Origin: Heligmosomoides polygyrus polygyrus
Taxonomy: Eukaryota; Nematoda; Chromadorea; Rhabditida; Heligmosomidae
Direction: 5' to 3'
Length of the DNA stretch: 64,000 nucleotides
NCBI GenBank assembly: GCA_947396885.1
Contig: OX377201.1
Span: 27,753,923-27,817,922, forward strand
The position numbers and the translations under genes were made by a program. Positions 1 to 12,800 of the stretch are shown here, piece after piece. The notes beneath the pieces are model-generated. The model saw only the letters and a program-made list of their open reading frames with translations. It ran no database searches and was not told the origin of the DNA. How positions within the stretch are numbered: position 1 is the stretch's first letter; every line of letters starts with the position of its first letter.

Positions 1-24
1 TCCTCTGGTTCTTGAGTGGACTAA

Positions 25-490
25 CCAGGAGACTATCTCAACGGTAGGTTGGAACGGCCAAAGTGTTGTATATGGGCAGAATCGCCTCTCTTTGGGAAAC
101 AATAAAATGCAATTATCTCGACCCCAATACAACTCTACGCAGAGTTGGAGACGACGAATGTTGGGCCGTTGGCGGCGTTAGCCCTCTGCGTGCACGCGGA
201 GGGCGGACTCAAGTTGGCTGAAAACAGCGACCACGGGGATTACGTTGCCCCTCTACCCACCGCATCGTCGCCGATCGCTCGTCATCGCTGTTTCCAGCGA
301 ACTTGAGCCCGCTCTTCACGCGCAGACAGAGGGTTCACGCCGCCAACGGCCCAACTTACGTCATCCCTAACTCTACAGAGAGTTGTATTGGGGTCGAGAT
401 ACCTGCATTTTGTTACTTCCCAGAGAGAGGCGATTCTGTCCATATACAACACTTGGGCCGTTCCGACCTACCGTTGAGATAGCCTCCTGG
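25..490. mobile_element. Foldback MITE, PIF/Tourist-like
   Basis: The two halves are reverse complements of each other (arms of about 230 bp with scattered mismatches), starting CCAGGAGACTATCTCAACGG and ending with its complement. The element is flanked by TAA at 22-24 and 491-493, the 3-bp duplication expected of PIF/Harbinger-type MITEs. No coding capacity is seen. Superfamily is inferred from the duplication only. Confidence 0.7.
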
Positions 491-493
491 TAA

Positions 494-584
494 GAGAATA
501 CGTAGACAATGGAGACAAGTACCGTACCTCACAGTGGACTAGGGTGAGGTACGGTACTTGTCACCATTGTCTACGTACTCTCTC
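494..584. repeat. Near-perfect hairpin palindrome
   Basis: Arms of about 38 bp (GTAGACAATGGAGACAAGTA and onward) are mirrored around a loop of roughly 11 bases, with very few mismatches. It abuts the MITE at 25-490. It could be a second small MITE or a derivative; no clear target duplication was found. Confidence 0.7.
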
Positions 585-893
585 CATTGCCTACAGTCTC
601 AAAAAATTTGACATTGAAATTTGTAAGGTTGAGGAAGTATTTGGTGGGGTAACTCCTAATTGATTAAACCCTTTCAGGGTCTGATGAAGACGAAGAACCG
701 AAGCGTTAACCAATAAAGCCGTTTAGCAACCTCGCCACTAGCTTAAAAAAAATTATAGATAAACCATAGAAAATATTCGACCATGCCGAGGTTCAAAGAC
801 ATGCGAACATAGCAGAGACTGTACAATCTTTAAAGCACCAGGTTTTATCCAATGTCAAGAAACCGAAATGCAGTGAAGAATCGCATATATAGG

Positions 894-3800
894 TCAACGA
901 ACCGCAAGCTTCTCCAGCAGTTCCTCCACTTTCTCCTTGTTGTCATCAATCTTCCTCTCGAGCGCATCTCGTTGTCTTTGTACTTCGGCCCTTTCACGAG
1001 ACTCCGTTCGAGACAGCACTAACGCGTCGGCAACTTCCTCATATTCTGGCAAGGCTGATAGCTCCTCTTGCCAAGCGCTGCTCTGAATTCGTGACAGACA
1101 ATGTACAAGACTTCATAGAATGCTAAAGTAACTTGACGGCACCAAGCACCAAACCTGTTCATTCAGCTTGGTGATTCTACTGCGCAGAACTTTGGCCGCC
1201 TCACTAAGTCCTTCTTGGCTCATGTAGTCCTGAACTAGATGCTGTGTAACACAACCGAAAAGCAAAAGCTATAAATGAAACGAAAACTTGCCTTGAACGA
1301 CCGAAGTTCGAGAACCCGATTGAGCACTATGCCAAGAATTCCCAGCTGCTCCTCTGCGCTGAGCTCCCAGAGCTCTTTATCGGGCGTGAAGCTGTCGAGG
1401 AAGGTTCTGCACACATCCTGAAGTACAAGGATCAGTGAGTAATGGGCTGTTTTGAACGCAGTTGAACGTAATGGTGAACAAAAAAGCGACGAACTAGATC
1501 GATCTGTGAGACGTCGTTGAGCTCACAGGGAGTTCCTCGACCACTTTCGGGTGCATTTTCTCCTTCGTCGTTCTCGGTATCATTCTGGCTAGATGCCTCG
1601 ACATTGCCGTTCACGGGATGTAACTTCCTGAGAAACGAAGCAAATGACGGCGTGATAGCACAAAAGCATAACTGGGAAAAATACGAAAGCGTACCTTTCT
1701 CCAAGGCAATATATTATGGCAGAGGAACACGTGCTTCTATTCATTTGTTTCATTTTCATGCTCAGAAACTCTCTATACCGTTTATGTTTTCGCCCTCTTC
1801 TACAGCATCATTTAGCTATTATCGAGATACTAAAAGCCTGGAATCGTCAACCCCTTGCGTGTTCGCCACGTGTTTCAGATCCCTAGATATCATGAAGGCT
1901 GCTCGAATGCCTAATTGTTCTAAGTAACTGTTGGAAGCAATCGGAGGCTCTTTGCTGAAAGAACCAATTGCCGAGCAAGCCTAGGCCGGCTAATTAACCT
2001 CAAAACGGGCATGCGAACGTTCTAGGCTTTGCACGGCGGAATCGCCTGAGTCAGTTACTTATTTCATGCCATAAGAGCCTATTCTTCTACGTTCAGCTCT
2101 TTTAATAGTTCCACGCACCTAAATATCTTAAGCTGTCTGATGTCAAAGGAGTTTGTCGATGTCAACATAAATAATGTTTCCACAGTGCCGTATCCAGTGC
2201 GGGTAAATTTTGCAGTTCATTACGAGCATGCCGTGAAAATGGCGAAACGAACATCAAGTTCCTCCAACCATACCTATAAAACTGAGAACCCGGCACTATT
2301 GTACTTTTACAACTCCAAGGGTCAAGGAAAGAGTCGAATAAAAAATTTCGCCCAAACTTCGGCTAGGGAGGTTATTTGGGGTGCTGATCACGAACCTAAG
2401 ATCCGTTTTTCGTTTTACGCTGGACTACGGTAGGTTACGGTAGGTGCGGGTGACTACGGCTGCCAAGGTCATGGTCACTTAAGTAGTCTTGGTAGCGGCG
2501 GCTGTTTATCCCGTACTTGCGTTCTGCCAGAGCTTTAAACTTTTGCCAATGACACTCGATGTTCTGGCGTGTGGGCTTCTGTATTCAGGTCGACGAAGTT
2601 TAGCCGATGATTTACACTCAGGTGCTGGTTGTGGCAGTGCGGATACGCGGCTATAAGCACGCCAGCAGTCAATGATGATCGTTGTGCCAGGTCTTATATG
2701 GTGAACGATTATTCTGAGGAGCGTATTTGCACCCCGTCTGCACACCAACTTCAGGAACGATACCGTAACCTACCGTAGTCCAGCGTAAAACGAAAAGCGG
2801 ATGTTATATTCGTGATCACCACTTCAAATAACCCCCCCCCCCTAGCCGAAGTTTGGGCGAAATTTTTTTTCGACCTCTCCTCGATCCTTGGAGTTGTGAA
2901 AGTACAATAGTGCCGAGAACCCATTCAACCAATTGCTACCCGCGCGCGATTTAAATTCCCGCGGTCTTGATGCCTCTTGGATGGGCTTTCTATTACAAAA
3001 CCGCTTTTTTGCTTACAGGTAACCGCTTCAGGGTGGCAATGCAGCATAATCATTTTCTCGCGACCATGGGATGGCTCGCGAGATATTATAAAGCAGATCG
3101 ACTCTAAACGTTACCAACTTTGATTGAAAAACAATAAATATAGCGAAATAACAGTAATTAACTTCAAAAACTGGTGATGTGATATATAAACAGAAATTTT
3201 TTTAGAAGACAGCTAGAAGACCACACTGCTGTGTTTCTGTCCCTCCTACTTCTCGGTTCCCATTTCTGTGAAAGATTGTGTCTATTTGCATTGATTGGTT
3301 TCCTTTTTTTCCTTTTCCTTGGAATCTTGGTTTGATCACCCAAGGCAAACGCTGTCGACGACAAATGGCACCTCTGGATCAGCAAGGACTACGGATCTTA
3401 ACTGCTGTTATTGTTTCTTATTGATACGGCCTATAGTCAATCCCTGGAATGGAGTGAAAGTCATGCTGTAGGATTTGAAGCAACTAGAAGGAGATGCTGA
3501 GCAGTAAAGTCAGTGACATCCATTACAGGTCTGGAGAATCCCGATGCTGGACATAGGGGGACGGATGCCGTCACGTCATTTAAGTATGCAGATGACGTTG
3601 GAGAGAACGAAGCGCAAGGTTGTCAGGTTTTACAAAAGATTTGATTTGATTTCACAAAGGCGACACTCGTGAGAACAGAGATTGAGAAAAGCGGTACAAG
3701 ACCCGCAAAATGCATCAAAAAGGCCACGGTGATGCAGGAAAATCGCTTCAGGCTTAGACAGCGATTTTTTTCAGACACAGTCGCTTACACGATCACTAGA

Positions 3801-6800
3801 TCTACCTTTTAGGTTACGAAAGGGAGAAAAGAAGAAATTGTTCGACTCACTCCTCAGCCGTGTTGGTATTTGCAATGAGAAGCGCGCGACACAGCTCCGA
3901 AACCGTGTTATCTTCCATCGAGAACTCGTGGAGATGAACATTGAGATGCATCAGCTTCTGAACAAAACCACTATGTACCACTGAGTTTGAGACCAAGTTC
4001 GACCCTTATACTCACCCTATACTCCGGATCTTGCAAGAGGGTTTTCAGAAGCGATCCAAATAGCTTCGCTGTGTATTTCATGAAACCGGGTCTTCCTTCA
4101 TGAACAGCATCGAAGAGTTGTCCTAAAAAAGAATATCTAAAACAGCAACAGAAAAAGGCAGAAAAATATTCAGAAACGTACGGGCAGAAATCTTATGATC
4201 AGCCTCGATGAACCTCTTCAGTGAGGAGAAGAACTGCGTAAACACCAGGCAGTCGGTGAACATAAGCGACTGACCGCTGGGGACTGAAACAGCCCGACCA
4301 GGACATGGCAGCGAGGCATCATTTATGACGATGTCATCCTCAGCAATCTCCTGGAACATTTCGATTATTAATGCTATTGAGCAACTGTAAGGCGCGTGTA
4401 GCAGTAGGAATAGGTGCCGGCTGTCGCGCGCAACCGATACAAGGTTCCTGGTTCGGATCTCCCGCCTGAGCCAACCATGTCTTCCAACCCTGCGGGGTCG
4501 GTTATTTGGTACAGAACTTGTCTGGGAAGGATAAGGCGCTGACTCGTTCATCGGCTGGCCACCTCAAGTCACTGTAAGCCGAATACACATTCAAATCACC
4601 TCCACGACATCACGTAGAAGTAGAATGCGCGGTGCATCCCAAACGGGATTGAGTACCACCGTTCTTTGTCCCTCGTCCTTTATTAAATAACTGTAAGAGA
4701 AGAACTTCTATAAACCACACAAGGATAAAGACCAGTGTTAGGCCTATGTTATACTTCGGCAGCGCTGTTGCTGACGACGTCATACGCAGTGCGTAGCAGC
4801 CCGCGCAACACAGCGTCGCCGAAGTATAACATGGGCCTTAGTCAACATTTGCGCGATGCATCACGCATCCTACATACACAGGATGTCATGGAGACGATTT
4901 AAATGCGTAGCTGGCCTATGCAATGACTGCCGGTTGAGAGACAATGAAACAACTCTGCGTTTCATCCTCCCAGACAATTCTAATAGCAATCCATCCACCC
5001 GGAGGGAAGGTGGCTTGGTTGGCTGACCTAGGCAGGAACTGCAAACCAGGCGCTACAAGGGCAGCATTACCTGGCTGAAATACGCCTTGATCTTCGCCAG
5101 CATGATCTTCTGGTGCTGGTGTCGTTCCTCGTGCATTTTCTCTTTAAAAGCTCTCCGTTCTTCCTTGGTGCGCATCTTCTTCCTAGAAACGTCTCAGTAG
5201 AAGCATTCAACTGAAGGCTGTTAACTTAAAAACCACAAACACGTACAATGTCTCGGCATCCTTGACCTTATCGAAAGCCTTCCGTACGGCAAATCTGTGA
5301 CATTCATGAGGTATTTTGTCGATCTGTACTCCGGAAAGGATCTTCGCACTCCATGCCGCCGCATTGATGAACTCCTTCAAAGAATTCAGAATATCTACGC
5401 ACCTCATTAGCGACCTGCTTTGTCCACAAAAAAGCGACTTACCTGCTCATCGCGCTTGCGCCAAGCATCCTGCAACTTATTCACTGCCGAGCTAAACCGC
5501 TTCTCGCCGCGTTTCTGAGGTGTGAGGAACGGTGTGCTGGCGGAACCATTTGCCTTGTGTTCGCCGTTGGACATAAACTTGCCCAAACCCTAAAAAATCA
5601 TCGAATTGACCACTTCAGCAGAAAAAATTCATCAAGACCTTTTTAGGCAGCTGCCAACATACGAATAATTTGATCATCCTTCTTCAATCCGATGGAACCA
5701 ATAATGGTGTTAATCAAACACTTTTTTGGATGCACCACAAAACGTCCTTGTCGAATAGCCTTGAGGTTGTTTGGTTATATGAGCAAACGATGTGTTAGCG
5801 CAATTCCAGTAACAAGGAGATGGTCTTGGTCTTCCTCCTACGTGATCGGAAAGATGTCTTGAATTCTCTAGGTCTAAGCGATGCACGATGCCGTAACCAG
5901 ACTTTGACTTTATCTTTTAGACTTGAAGAAGTCGATGCACCGCCGAAACGTTAGTCAAAGAACTTCTGTTAAAGCTCGTGTGGAGCTGAATCAAAACACT
6001 GCATCATCTTCAATCCCAAGGTTCATCGAATCGTACACAGCAATTCCAGAAACAGCCCACCGACTATCGAATCTACGATCGAATTGCGGTGCCTCGCGAG
6101 ATCAGACCTGTAGAGTGCTTCACCCGCCCTCCAACTTCAACTCAATGACTTTATTAGGGAGGATGTTGGGTCGAAGGACTGGCATATGAGTAGATTGACG
6201 GACTATAAAGCTAAAAACGTGAATGATTTTAAGTCCTACAGCATGTCCTTTTGACTGACTTCAGATTTTTCAAGGTTTCAAGTCACACCTGTAACATTTG
6301 ACTCTAGGATTAAAACTCGCAAATCTCGGTATAAATCACCAAAATGCCGAAACAAATAGTTCACAGTTACGAGCCAAATGTTGGAGAACGTGCATTGGTG
6401 TGTGCTAAAGATATGTGACTTCGTGCTAGAATCGAACGGGGATACTGAAGACTCGCCGCTAGCAGACGCAGAGGTAAATACAACCTGGGCAACACCTGCG
6501 AAGAAGACAAGACATGCAAGGCTGTTAAGAGCGTAGTACCACCGCGGCTTAAGCATGTGATTCGAACTTTGTGCAACTTCTAATTGAACACAAACATGTT
6601 ACCGACTCCTCATCAGTTAAAAAATGCAATGGGGACTTATCTCAGAGATCCTTCACTTTTCTTACTGATACCCTGCTGCATGATAAAGGATAAAAGGAAG
6701 AAAAGTCTACGTTAATCAAACACAACATTGGATTCGGCGAGCAATCCTCAACCACGGCATATCATGTGCGTGATTTCCATTCATATTTGGCCTACAGAAT

Positions 6801-9800
6801 GACTTTTTGCGGTAACTTGACAGACATTTCGCTGTTGTTTCCCTTACATGGAAGCTGTTGATCCCCCGGGAGGAATATAGAGTTTATCTACCTTGGGCAA
6901 GACCTGGTCCCCTGAATGGACTCCATCTAGCCACGTGGACCACTATCTCCTTGGACGCGCTATATCCGCCTTCATACAATGGATAGACAATTATAAACGG
7001 CGGATATCAGGACCGGCTCACCGTAACCGCAGTGCGGGTCGCGCCGAGACTTTGCTGTCTGCGCCCTCCTAGCTCAGAGATCGCGCGTCCGCGTCCGCGC
7101 TGCGACGTTCGATCGATGTCTTGTGCACCCGCGATATCACCGTGTGCAAGTGGGTCGTGGAGCAGTAGGTAGAGGGTTTACTTCATGCGAGGGATGTCGG
7201 GGGTTCGGTTCCCGGGCGCCGCGGCGTTCTCGCACTTCAGCTGAGTGTCTGACATCTGGGAGGTTTCGACGTCTACACGACGTTGCGCGTTTTTTGCGCA
7301 TTGTTTCAGCCGTATTCGCTTCGCCGCTGGAAGAGCGCAAAATCTAGCCGCGAACTCCCCCTGATCGAAGAAAGCAGTCTCCGTACGAGCAGCTTGTATG
7401 ACACACACCCTGGAGTCCCTTCCCTAGCCTTGCTCTGCGCTCGAAGAGCAAGGCTAGGGAAGGGACGCCGCGAACTCCCCCTGACCGAAGAAAGCAGTCT
7501 CCGTACGAGCAGCTTGTATGGCACACCCTGGAGTCCCTTCCCTAGCCTGTCTCTGCGCTCGAAGAGCGCAGAACCTAGCCGCGAACTCCCCCTGAGCGAA
7601 GAGAGCAGTCTTCGTACGAGCAGCTTGTATGGCACACCCTGGGGTCCCTTCCCTAGCCTGTCTCTGCGCTCGAAGAGCGCAGAACCTAGCCGCGAACTCC
7701 CCCTGAGCGAAGAGAGCAGTCTTCGTACGAGCAGCTTGTATGGCACACCCTGGGGTCCCTTCCCTAGCCTGTCTCTGCGCTCGAAGAGCGCAGAACCTAG
7801 CCGCGAACTCCCCCTGAGCGAAGAGAGCAGTCTCCGTACGAGCAGCTTGTATGACACACACTCTGGAGTCCCTTCCCTAGCCTGGCACTGCGCTCGAAGA
7901 GCGCAGAGCCCAGCCGCGAACTCCCCCTGAGCAAAGAAAGCAGTCTCCATACGAGCAGGTTGTATGGCACACCATGGAGTCCCTTCCTAGCCTTGTTCTG
8001 CGATTGCACAATGGACGTCTCACCCGACGCCTAAGGTTACGGTGAGCCGGTCCTGATATCCGCCGTTTATAATCTTGTACAATGGATTCGAGCCCATTCG
8101 GAAGCGTCATTTTTCAGTCCCTCGATAAATCGATCAATCGAATTTTTGCAAGCCGCGATCGTGAGATCCAGGGAGATACGGATGAATTTCAATAAAAGGG
8201 ATTCTCGCATGACACAAAAGCTAAATTCTCTTCAGGTCCGACCGACATCAGACCACCGATCCGAATACGATATGACTTCAGATCAAAATCAGCGCCGAGG
8301 TAATGAGTGGAAGTAAAGGTGAATTAAACTACAAGGGACAGAGAGCTGACCTGAAAACAGGTGCTGTTTTAGGTGCCAAATTTGCAGAATATACCTCAGT
8401 TGTTTGATTTTTTTTCATTGAGAACTTTTGAAAAGTTATATGCAGCACCTGTTAAAGCAGGTATCCACAAAGGAGGTGAGCGATCCCACTATGTACATCA
8501 AACTCACCGCCGACCCATTTTCCGCCTGCTCTTTCTTCTCGGCCTTCTTCTTCTCCTTCATCTCCTTCTTCTGTTGCCTTTCCCTCTCTTTGCTTTCCTT
8601 CTTTTCCTTCTTCTCTTTGTTCTCCTTCTTTTCTTTCTCTGCCTTCTTCTCCTGCCGTTTTCTCTGCTTGTCAACGTCTTTAGATGAGGCGTTAGGTGGC
8701 AGAGCAACTCCACTTCTTCTTTGAGAAACAAAGTGAGAGAGTGGGACGTCCGAGTCGGAATCATCGTCCTGCAATTTAAAAGGATCGATGAAGAGCACTA
8801 CGTTGATAATGCTAAGAAGAAGAAAAACTTCACCATACATTAGGATCGTCCCTTCCCGTGGTGTTGAGAATTTTACTAGGTTTTGAGTGAGAAGCGGAAG
8901 AACAGAATATCGGCGCTAACTTGTCTTTAATTCCGTATTCCTTCTTATATACATCTTCAATCTGAAAAACAGCTACATAAACGCCTCAGATGACATACAC
9001 TTTATGAAGCAAGCGCAACACACACCTGCCACGGTTTCCCTGGTTGATGAGAACCCATGAGTAGAATGAGTGATCGAATATCGTCTTCGGTGATTTCATA
9101 TCGACGTCTAAAAGCGGCCACGCTTTCGCAAACGTATTGTGTTTTTCTTACAGAAATCAAAACCGCGGCTTACTTGAGATCATGTCCACTGATTCGTCCT
9201 ATTTCTTTGTCGTCGTAATCCAAGGTATAGAAAATCGCACCACCCTTTTTCTCCACGCCCAACACCTTCGCAATGACCGTTCTGTAAAGTAATGCCTTAA
9301 GCTCAAAATTACATTTAACGTCAGTCGAGATAGTTTAATGAAAACAGAATAGCACTGCAGAATACCGAAAACTGGGGACAGCTAAAGGAATCAAACGTCG
9401 ACAAGGGTAAGGCAATCTTATAAACATACAAATTCCGATAAAACTGTGCATAGAAAATCGATGATTGGTGGTTGTCAGTCTATTACGCTTTTCTAGAAAT
9501 TCTATGGATGAAGTAGCCACAGCGCGGAATGAAAGTAGAATGCATGGCTGCTTGGAGTGTTTAGGATTAAACCAAAATTATGTTCTAAACACGTCTGTAA
9601 GCAATATTTTGTCCTACAAAAATTTCCCTGATAAAAAAAACGTCCAGCTAGGATCGATTCATGAAATCCAATTCAAAAATGAGGATAAAAACGGCGTTAA
9701 CCAATTAAGTTTTAGAATGCACCACGCATTCTACTTTCACGGGATGTCGGGGAAGCAATCTGAATGCGTATTTGGTCTACAATACGAAATGCGGTGGCCA

Positions 9801-12800
9801 GCCGATGAATAATTCAGTGCTTCATGCTTCCCGCACCAGTCTTACAGCAATTCATCGACCCAAGAGGGATGGAAGGTTCGGTTGGCCTCGGCGGGAAACC
9901 CGAGCCAACAGCATGCAGACAGGTACATGTGACAGACGGCGCCTTTAATTGTATTACCACGCCTTTCCTATTTGGCAATTTTACCACAACGAAAGGCCTA
10001 GATACCCTCTATCCATACTTAATAGGATGAACCAAATCACTAGAATATTAGAACCAAGTATTTGGCATTCCATCCGAGTGGCAAAGGTAATTTGATCAGA
10101 AGGTTCTGTAAAAAAAAGAGGATTCGGTAGAAAACAATTTAGTCACCCCTTTTGCCTAAGAAAGTGATGTTCTGTTCTACTTCAAAAATCCTCCCTTATC
10201 ATTCCAATGTATTTATTCCCGATTAGTGGATGTGCAAATAAGGTACACGCTGCCGAAATAACGCATTGCACCGCAAATCGATTTTAAGCGTAACATGTAC
10301 TGGCTGCAATTCACTCCTTCAACGACTGCAGGCGAATCGGTAGAAATAGTGATTCGGGAAAGCAAATTATATCCATGTCTTTCTCCTGCTAGTGACTGCG
10401 TTAACTAAGCGCACCATCAAGCTATCTTTTCGACAAGACAACGTAGTCAGAGAAGCCGATAAAGCAACGTCAGCCTTTTTTCACTTTTTTTTACAGATAG
10501 AAGACAGGAAACGTGCTTTTGTGTGATAACGTCAACAGACCGCCGACAACGTGCTAAGCAAGTAATGTGAACATAGCGTTTCACATTGTATTTTTTATGT
10601 GCAGCTGTTCACACAGAGTGAGACAAAAAACGATATTTAATTAAGAGCAGCTAACTGAATTCTTTCCCTAACAACTACAACCAATAAGCCTCAATTACAT
10701 AGCGGGTTGCGACCTCTTTTCCATAGAAAACTATCGTGAAGCTATAAGAAATATTTAACGAAAATCTTATTTAAAAAGAAAGATCGTTAGCTTAAGAGAG
10801 CAAAAGATCACTTCGGCTCAAAACCAAACAAAATCATTTACTGATTGCTCCTTTTCATTCCCCGACAAAGGAATAGTTGTCCACCTTAATCAATTTCGGA
10901 ATAAATTTGGTGATTTTGATATTTTTGTCACGTGTAGACAATGAGCAGTGATAAACAAATAAATGTAGTATGCACCACACACCTTACTTCTACAGGAAGT
11001 GAAGGGAGTGAAAGGAAGGAGTATATGGCACATACAATGATAGCGAAATGAGCAAGTTAGTGTTTCATCGTTTCCAGACACGCCTTGACAGAAATCGGAC
11101 GGATGTCTCGCTGTGGACAAGACACGAAGCGATAATCAATTAATGGTAGCGAGCGAAATCAGGACTCCTGCCGATACAGCGAACCGTGTGCTACACAGAA
11201 AATATTAAGAAAAACAAACTTTCCCACATGATTTGGTTTAAGGAAATCTCACTGGCGATTAAAACGCTATCGTCAATTAGGGTGGACATGTGTATTAAAA
11301 ACTGCTGCAGTGTTGCAGAAAAGAGGGCTAAAAGGACGAAAAATATCATCCAAAAGGAAATTACGACTCACGAGAAACACATAGCCGCAGCCTTTTCGTG
11401 GTAGAGTTCGAAAGCCCTTATAGTCATTTCTTTCTGAATTTTTTTTGAAACTAAACTGGTTCTCTAGAAGGACTTTTAGAACACTACAGCAAAACAAAAT
11501 AACGGAAATAAGTGGATAATTGAAAGCCATGCCACACAAAGAATTAAAAAGAAACACTGCAAAAAGTGGCGAAGAAAACGTGCTGAAGTCACCTGTCCTT
11601 TCCGGGTGTAAATTCGACATTTTCACCCTTCACGTAGTAGTCTTCGAGGTAGCTCTCGATAGACTCAACGAGGTCATCTAACGTGTAAGTACCTTGAACG
11701 GATGAAATACCATAAAACTCTATGTAATGGACGAGGCAGTACAAAACAAAGAGGCGAAGCTTACTGTGATGAACGCGGCTACAAAGCTCTTGTATGACCG
11801 GTCTCTCAATCTTCTTTCTTAACTGCTTTAATCTATCATGTTCCTGCTGCATCGCCTGCTCATAGGTGAAGCAATAGTCGTCTGGGTTATGACGAGCGCT
11901 GAACTTCTTCCCGATTTCGCACCTGAAAATGTAGAGCAGATGAAGTTACCAGAAAAATCAGATAGAAGAATGGAATCAACTCTAAAGGGACAAGTTTTCG
12001 TTTTGAAGGGCGCAGAGCAGGTGTTCAGAATGCGCGGTATCGACCCGGGATATGCGAAAGTGCTCGCGACGGGGTGGCGAAACCTGACCGAGCGCAGAAT
12101 GGGCTTCGTCGAGTGCGCGATGGCCGTCTGGCGAACTGCGCTGGAACGGAGCCAATGGGTAAATACAATTCAAAGCGGCACGTTTTCGCGCCGCGCGCTG
12201 CGACATGGAATGGAGCAGCGTGGAGACTCCTTCGCAATTAGGGGCTGCGCTGCCGATGTGGCCGCTAAAAGTCTTCAACTGGGAACTCGACTTTGACAAA
12301 ACCTTCGAAATCCAACTACTGTCTCTACGATCAGCGAATGTAATGCATGTAACTAAATTTCGAGACATTGAGAGCTTCCGCTCTTCTGGTTTATCCTTGC
12401 ATGGTGAACTTCCCTGATAACGTTGTAAGCTACTATCCTAGTTCTATTTCAACACACAAAAAGAAACAACATAGTAGGAGGCAGTGATCAGTCGCTGTGG
12501 AACGTGCCACGCATTCTAACACCGCATGATTTCTTAAAGCGAATATGACACTTCTGACACCAACTCGACGACATACTAGATGAAGGCTGAAGTCAGAAAG
12601 TATGTGTGCTGCGCTCAAAATTTGGTGGGCTCAGCGGAGAAGCTGTGCAGGTGTAGATTTTTGCGACTCACGGGGACATTTCGGTGTGTCAAAGAAAAAG
12701 CAGAAACTCCGGATTATGGCTCGTCTACCTCATCCTCTCTAAAAAAAAGAGCACATCCCGAAGTTTCCGTGCGTGCCTAGCCCCAAAGGAAGCGATTGTC

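Larger units (their letters stand above)
6985..8077. mobile_element. TIR element with internal tandem array
   Basis: Ends carry inverted repeats including ATTATAAACGGCGGATATCA and onward to GTAAC. The flanks share TACAATGGAT (6975-6984 and 8078-8087), a duplication of 9-10 bp. Inside are a tRNA-like segment (7120-7330) and six tandem 111-bp units. No transposase was recognised. The same ends bound the element at 15026-15649. Duplication length suggests a MULE- or Merlin-like mobiliser; this is inference. Confidence 0.75.

Noticed and set aside
7283..7950. Long overlapping open frames of over 200 codons on both strands
   Set aside because: They are produced by the 111-bp tandem array, whose unit is a multiple of three in most copies; no domain is present.
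7345..7995. CRISPR-like array
   Set aside because: The genome is eukaryotic and the units are contiguous near-identical 111-bp repeats with no unique spacers.
8373..8724. Plus-strand frames rich in Leu/Phe/Ser that look like membrane segments
   Set aside because: They are the complement of the Lys/Glu-rich exon (8768-8508) of the BAZ1-like gene.
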